8,065 nucleotides of DNA. Source: an uncultured Bacteroidales bacterium (lineage in GTDB: Bacteria; Bacteroidota; Bacteroidia; Bacteroidales; Muribaculaceae). The notes below the pieces were generated by a model. It saw only the letters and a program-made list of their open reading frames with translations, was not told the origin of the DNA and made no database searches. A program made the translations under genes and the position numbers. Shown here one piece after another: positions 6,721-8,065 of the stretch (positions within the stretch are counted from its first letter, which is position 1; every line of letters begins with the position of its first letter). Where the stretch lies: contig USHH01000095.1 in assembly GCA_900554345.1 (NCBI GenBank), forward strand, positions 1 to 8,065. The letters are read 5' to 3'.

Positions 6721-7683
6721 TCAGAACCCGAGACCGGCCTCGGCGAAAAGGCGCCTGTCGTCGGCCACGGTATTGCTCACGGTGGTGAGCATGTCTCCCA
6801 TGAGCACTCCGTTGACCCCGCCGCGCAGCATCCTCAGCATCGACTTTCCGCTGAGCCTCATGCGGCCGCCGGCAAAACGGATTGCCTTGTCGGGAAGCAC
6901 GAAACGCATCATGGCGGCGGTGCGCATTATCTCGTCCTCGCTGATAGGAGGAGTGTCTTGCAGCGGAGTGCCCTTGATGGGATTGAGGATGTTGAGCGGC
7001 ACGGAATCGACGCCGGCATCGGCAATCTCGAAAGCGAAGTCTACGCGATCGGCCATCGTCTCCCCCATTCCTATAATTCCACCGGAGCACACCGAGAGCC
7101 CCGCCGCCTTGGCGGCAGCTATGGTCTTCAGCTTGTCTTCCCGTGTATGGGTCGTGCACAGAGTCGGAAACACCTTTGCCGAAGTCTCGAGGTTGCAGTG
7201 GTAGCGGCTGACGCCGGCCTCACACAGCTTTTTCATCTGGGCCTCGCCGAGCAGACCCATCGAGGCGCACAGGGAAATGCCGGTAGCCTCCGAGATCTTG
7301 CGGAACATATCGCAAAACACCTCGAGATCGCGACCGGAGACAGTGCGTCCGCTCGTGACGAGCGAGATGCGCTTTATGCCCTCCTTCTCATTGCGGCGCG
7401 CGGCATCGACCACCTTTTCCGCGTCGACAAAATCATAGGTCTCGCACCCGGTGTGATGCCTGATGGACTGGGCACACCATTTGCAGTCTTCGCCGCAGAG
7501 TCCGCTGCGGGCGTTCACAATGGAGCATGAATCGACAACCCGAGGCTTGAAATTGCGGCATATGGCGTCGGCGGCGGCGCAGAGCTCGTCGACGTCGGGA
7601 TATGAAGCCACCCAGAGGGCTTCTTCACGGGTTATCTTGTCGCCGTCGATTACTCGTTGGGTCAGTTCTGAGAGTTTCATCAT
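6721..7683 (-). CDS. bioB: Biotin synthase (BioB, EC 2.8.1.6)
   Basis: Radical SAM enzyme that inserts sulfur into dethiobiotin, the last step of biotin synthesis, in the cytoplasm. It has 320 residues, the usual length. The SAM-cluster motif CGEDCKWC supplies C63, C67 and C70. C139 (SLCASMG) and C199 (SVCSGGIIGMGE) correspond to E. coli C128 and C188, and AGGR (271-274) carries the conserved cluster-side arginine. The place of E. coli C97, however, reads SLVTSGR with no cysteine, and E. coli YNHNLDTS appears as YHCNLETS with a new C163, a different set of auxiliary-cluster ligands. Tandem ATGs begin the gene (7683, 7680). No other bio genes are in the window. It is first in a same-strand run, with 49 bases before DUF4199, so co-transcription is possible. 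A hairpin precedes its start. Confidence 0.97.
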   Translation of the reverse strand: MMKLSELTQRVIDGDKITREEALWVASYPDVDELCAAADAICRNFKPRVVDSCSIVNARSGLCGEDCKWCAQSIRHHTGCETYDFVDAEKVVDAARRNEKEGIKRISLVTSGRTVSGRDLEVFCDMFRKISEATGISLCASMGLLGEAQMKKLCEAGVSRYHCNLETSAKVFPTLCTTHTREDKLKTIAAAKAAGLSVCSGGIIGMGETMADRVDFAFEIADAGVDSVPLNILNPIKGTPLQDTPPISEDEIMRTAAMMRFVLPDKAIRFAGGRMRLSGKSMLRMLRGGVNGVLMGDMLTTVSNTVADDRRLFAEAGLGF

Positions 7684-7702
7684 TCGTCAAATAGAAGTAT
7701 CC

Positions 7703-7732
7703 GGGGGCTTCGCCGTGGCGGCAGAAGCCTCC
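7703..7732 (-). promoter_or_regulatory. Hairpin in the bioB leader
   Basis: An inverted repeat of up to 13 bp (7703-7715 with 7719-7732, triloop 7716-7718, one bulged base at 7723, one wobble) lies about 20 bases before the bioB start. Given the predicted promoter, it would sit within about 10 nt of the mRNA 5' end. It has no U-tract on either side, so it is not an ordinary terminator. A role in stability or translation control is inferred. Confidence 0.5.
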
Positions 7733-7744
7733 GCTATCAACCCA

Positions 7745-7752
7745 CAAAGGTA
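7745..7752 (-). promoter_or_regulatory. Probable bioB promoter -7 box
   Basis: On the minus strand TACCTTTG matches TAnnTTTG exactly, 62 bases before the bioB start. No clear TTTG occurs 19-21 bases upstream, so the -33 half is weak or absent. Transcription would begin near 7739-7741, giving a leader of about 55 nt that is mostly hairpin. Confidence 0.5.
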
Positions 7753-7897
7753 ATAATAAAAAAGGAAACCGGAGGCCGCGAGAAAGATAAAAATAATTAA
7801 AACAACATTATCTGATGATTACCAACGCATTAAATACAGGAGGCTGAATGATTGGCAAGGGAGCGGAAAAATTTTTATTAAAAATAATGGAGAAAAA

Positions 7898-7929
7898 TTT
7901 GCACAGTATTGGAAAAGTCGCTAACTTTG
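7898..7929 (+). promoter_or_regulatory. Bacteroidetes promoter for tRNA-Asn
   Basis: TTTG at 7898-7901, a 20-base spacer, and TAACTTTG at 7922-7929 match the Bacteroidetes primary-sigma promoter (TTTG, N19-21, TAnnTTTG) in full. An AT-rich tract (7867-7886) lies just upstream, resembling an UP element. Transcription would start near 7934-7937, leaving a tRNA 5' leader of about 70 nt. Confidence 0.82.
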
Positions 7930-8003
7930 CAGCGCATTTGAGGAAAAGAGCTTTAGAGAACGCTCATAAGCAGACTTCACGTCGGCCTTCCCAAAAGGCA
8001 TAA

Positions 8004-8065
8004 GCTTCAGTAGCTCAGTTGGTTAGAGCACCTGACTGTTAATCAGGGGGTCGTTGGTTCAAGCC
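8004..8065 (+). tRNA. tRNA-Asn (anticodon GTT), 3' end cut by the window
   Basis: The cloverleaf is readable: acceptor 5' arm GCTTCAG (8004-8010), T8-A9, D-stem GCTC/GAGC (8013-8016, 8026-8029), anticodon stem CCTGA/TCAGG (8031-8035, 8043-8047) around loop CTGTTAA, with anticodon GTT at 8038-8040 for asparagine. The variable loop is GGGTC, followed by T-stem GTTGG and T-loop TTCAAGC (8058-8064). The window ends one base into the 3' half of the T-stem, so the rest of that stem and the 3' acceptor arm are missing. Confidence 0.96.

Larger units (their letters stand above)
7684..8003. other. Noncoding gap between bioB and tRNA-Asn
   Basis: This 320-base stretch separates two divergent transcription units. 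It holds the bioB leader hairpin and -7 box on the left, an AT-rich middle (about 7750-7890), and the complete tRNA promoter on the right. One 51-codon ORF (7848-8003, plus) is present but overlaps that promoter and is doubted. No other gene is visible. Confidence 0.7.

Noticed and set aside
1..8065. Search for CRISPR arrays, insertion sequences, att sites, toxin-antitoxin or defence genes
   Set aside because: No spaced repeats, transposase or integrase motifs or duplicated ends were seen. A tRNA is present, but its 3' end lies outside the window, so an integration site there cannot be judged.

Overview
The window looks like chromosomal DNA of a gut-type Bacteroidales bacterium. The evidence is: Bacteroidetes-style promoters (a TTTG / TAnnTTTG pair before the tRNA, lone -7 boxes elsewhere); few Shine-Dalgarno sequences; several families largely confined to Bacteroidetes (DUF4199, DUF6048-like, DUF6452-like, double PepSY-like/DUF2874-like protein); and a signal-peptide-bearing Bacteroides-type bile salt hydrolase. 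The fairly GC-rich coding DNA would suit Muribaculaceae, but that placement is inference. No mobile element, CRISPR array, phage gene or defence system is visible. This is an ordinary core or host-adapted region.

Layout, left to right. (1) About 79 edge bases that cannot be assigned. (2) A short cytoplasmic thioredoxin-family protein on the minus strand with a CPHC active site and a hairpin after its stop. (3) A divergent 264-base gap, then alanine dehydrogenase (ald, plus), closed by a textbook intrinsic terminator. (4) A secreted double PepSY-like protein (minus), convergent with ald. (5) A secreted choloylglycine/bile salt hydrolase (plus), which runs head-on into the next cluster with only 13 bases between stop codons.

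(6) A five-gene minus-strand run: bioB, DUF4199 membrane protein, GT2 polyprenyl-phosphate-type glycosyltransferase, DUF6452-like lipoprotein, DUF6048-like outer-membrane barrel. The last three overlap by 7 and 8 bases, so they are probably translationally coupled. The last four proteins span inner membrane, lipoprotein and outer membrane and plausibly form an envelope module. bioB lies 49 bases upstream and may share the transcript. (7) A noncoding region holding a bioB leader hairpin and, on the plus strand, a full Bacteroidetes promoter reading into a tRNA-Asn(GTT) cut by the window edge.

Most notable points: BioB carries a cysteine pattern matching the anaerobe-type (Type II) enzyme rather than the E. 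coli [2Fe-2S] type; a 13-bp hairpin downstream of the bile salt hydrolase lies inside the coding tail of the convergent gene; a strong hairpin sits at the predicted 5' end of the bioB mRNA; and the overlapping glycosyltransferase/lipoprotein/barrel unit has no known function. I found no clearly novel system.
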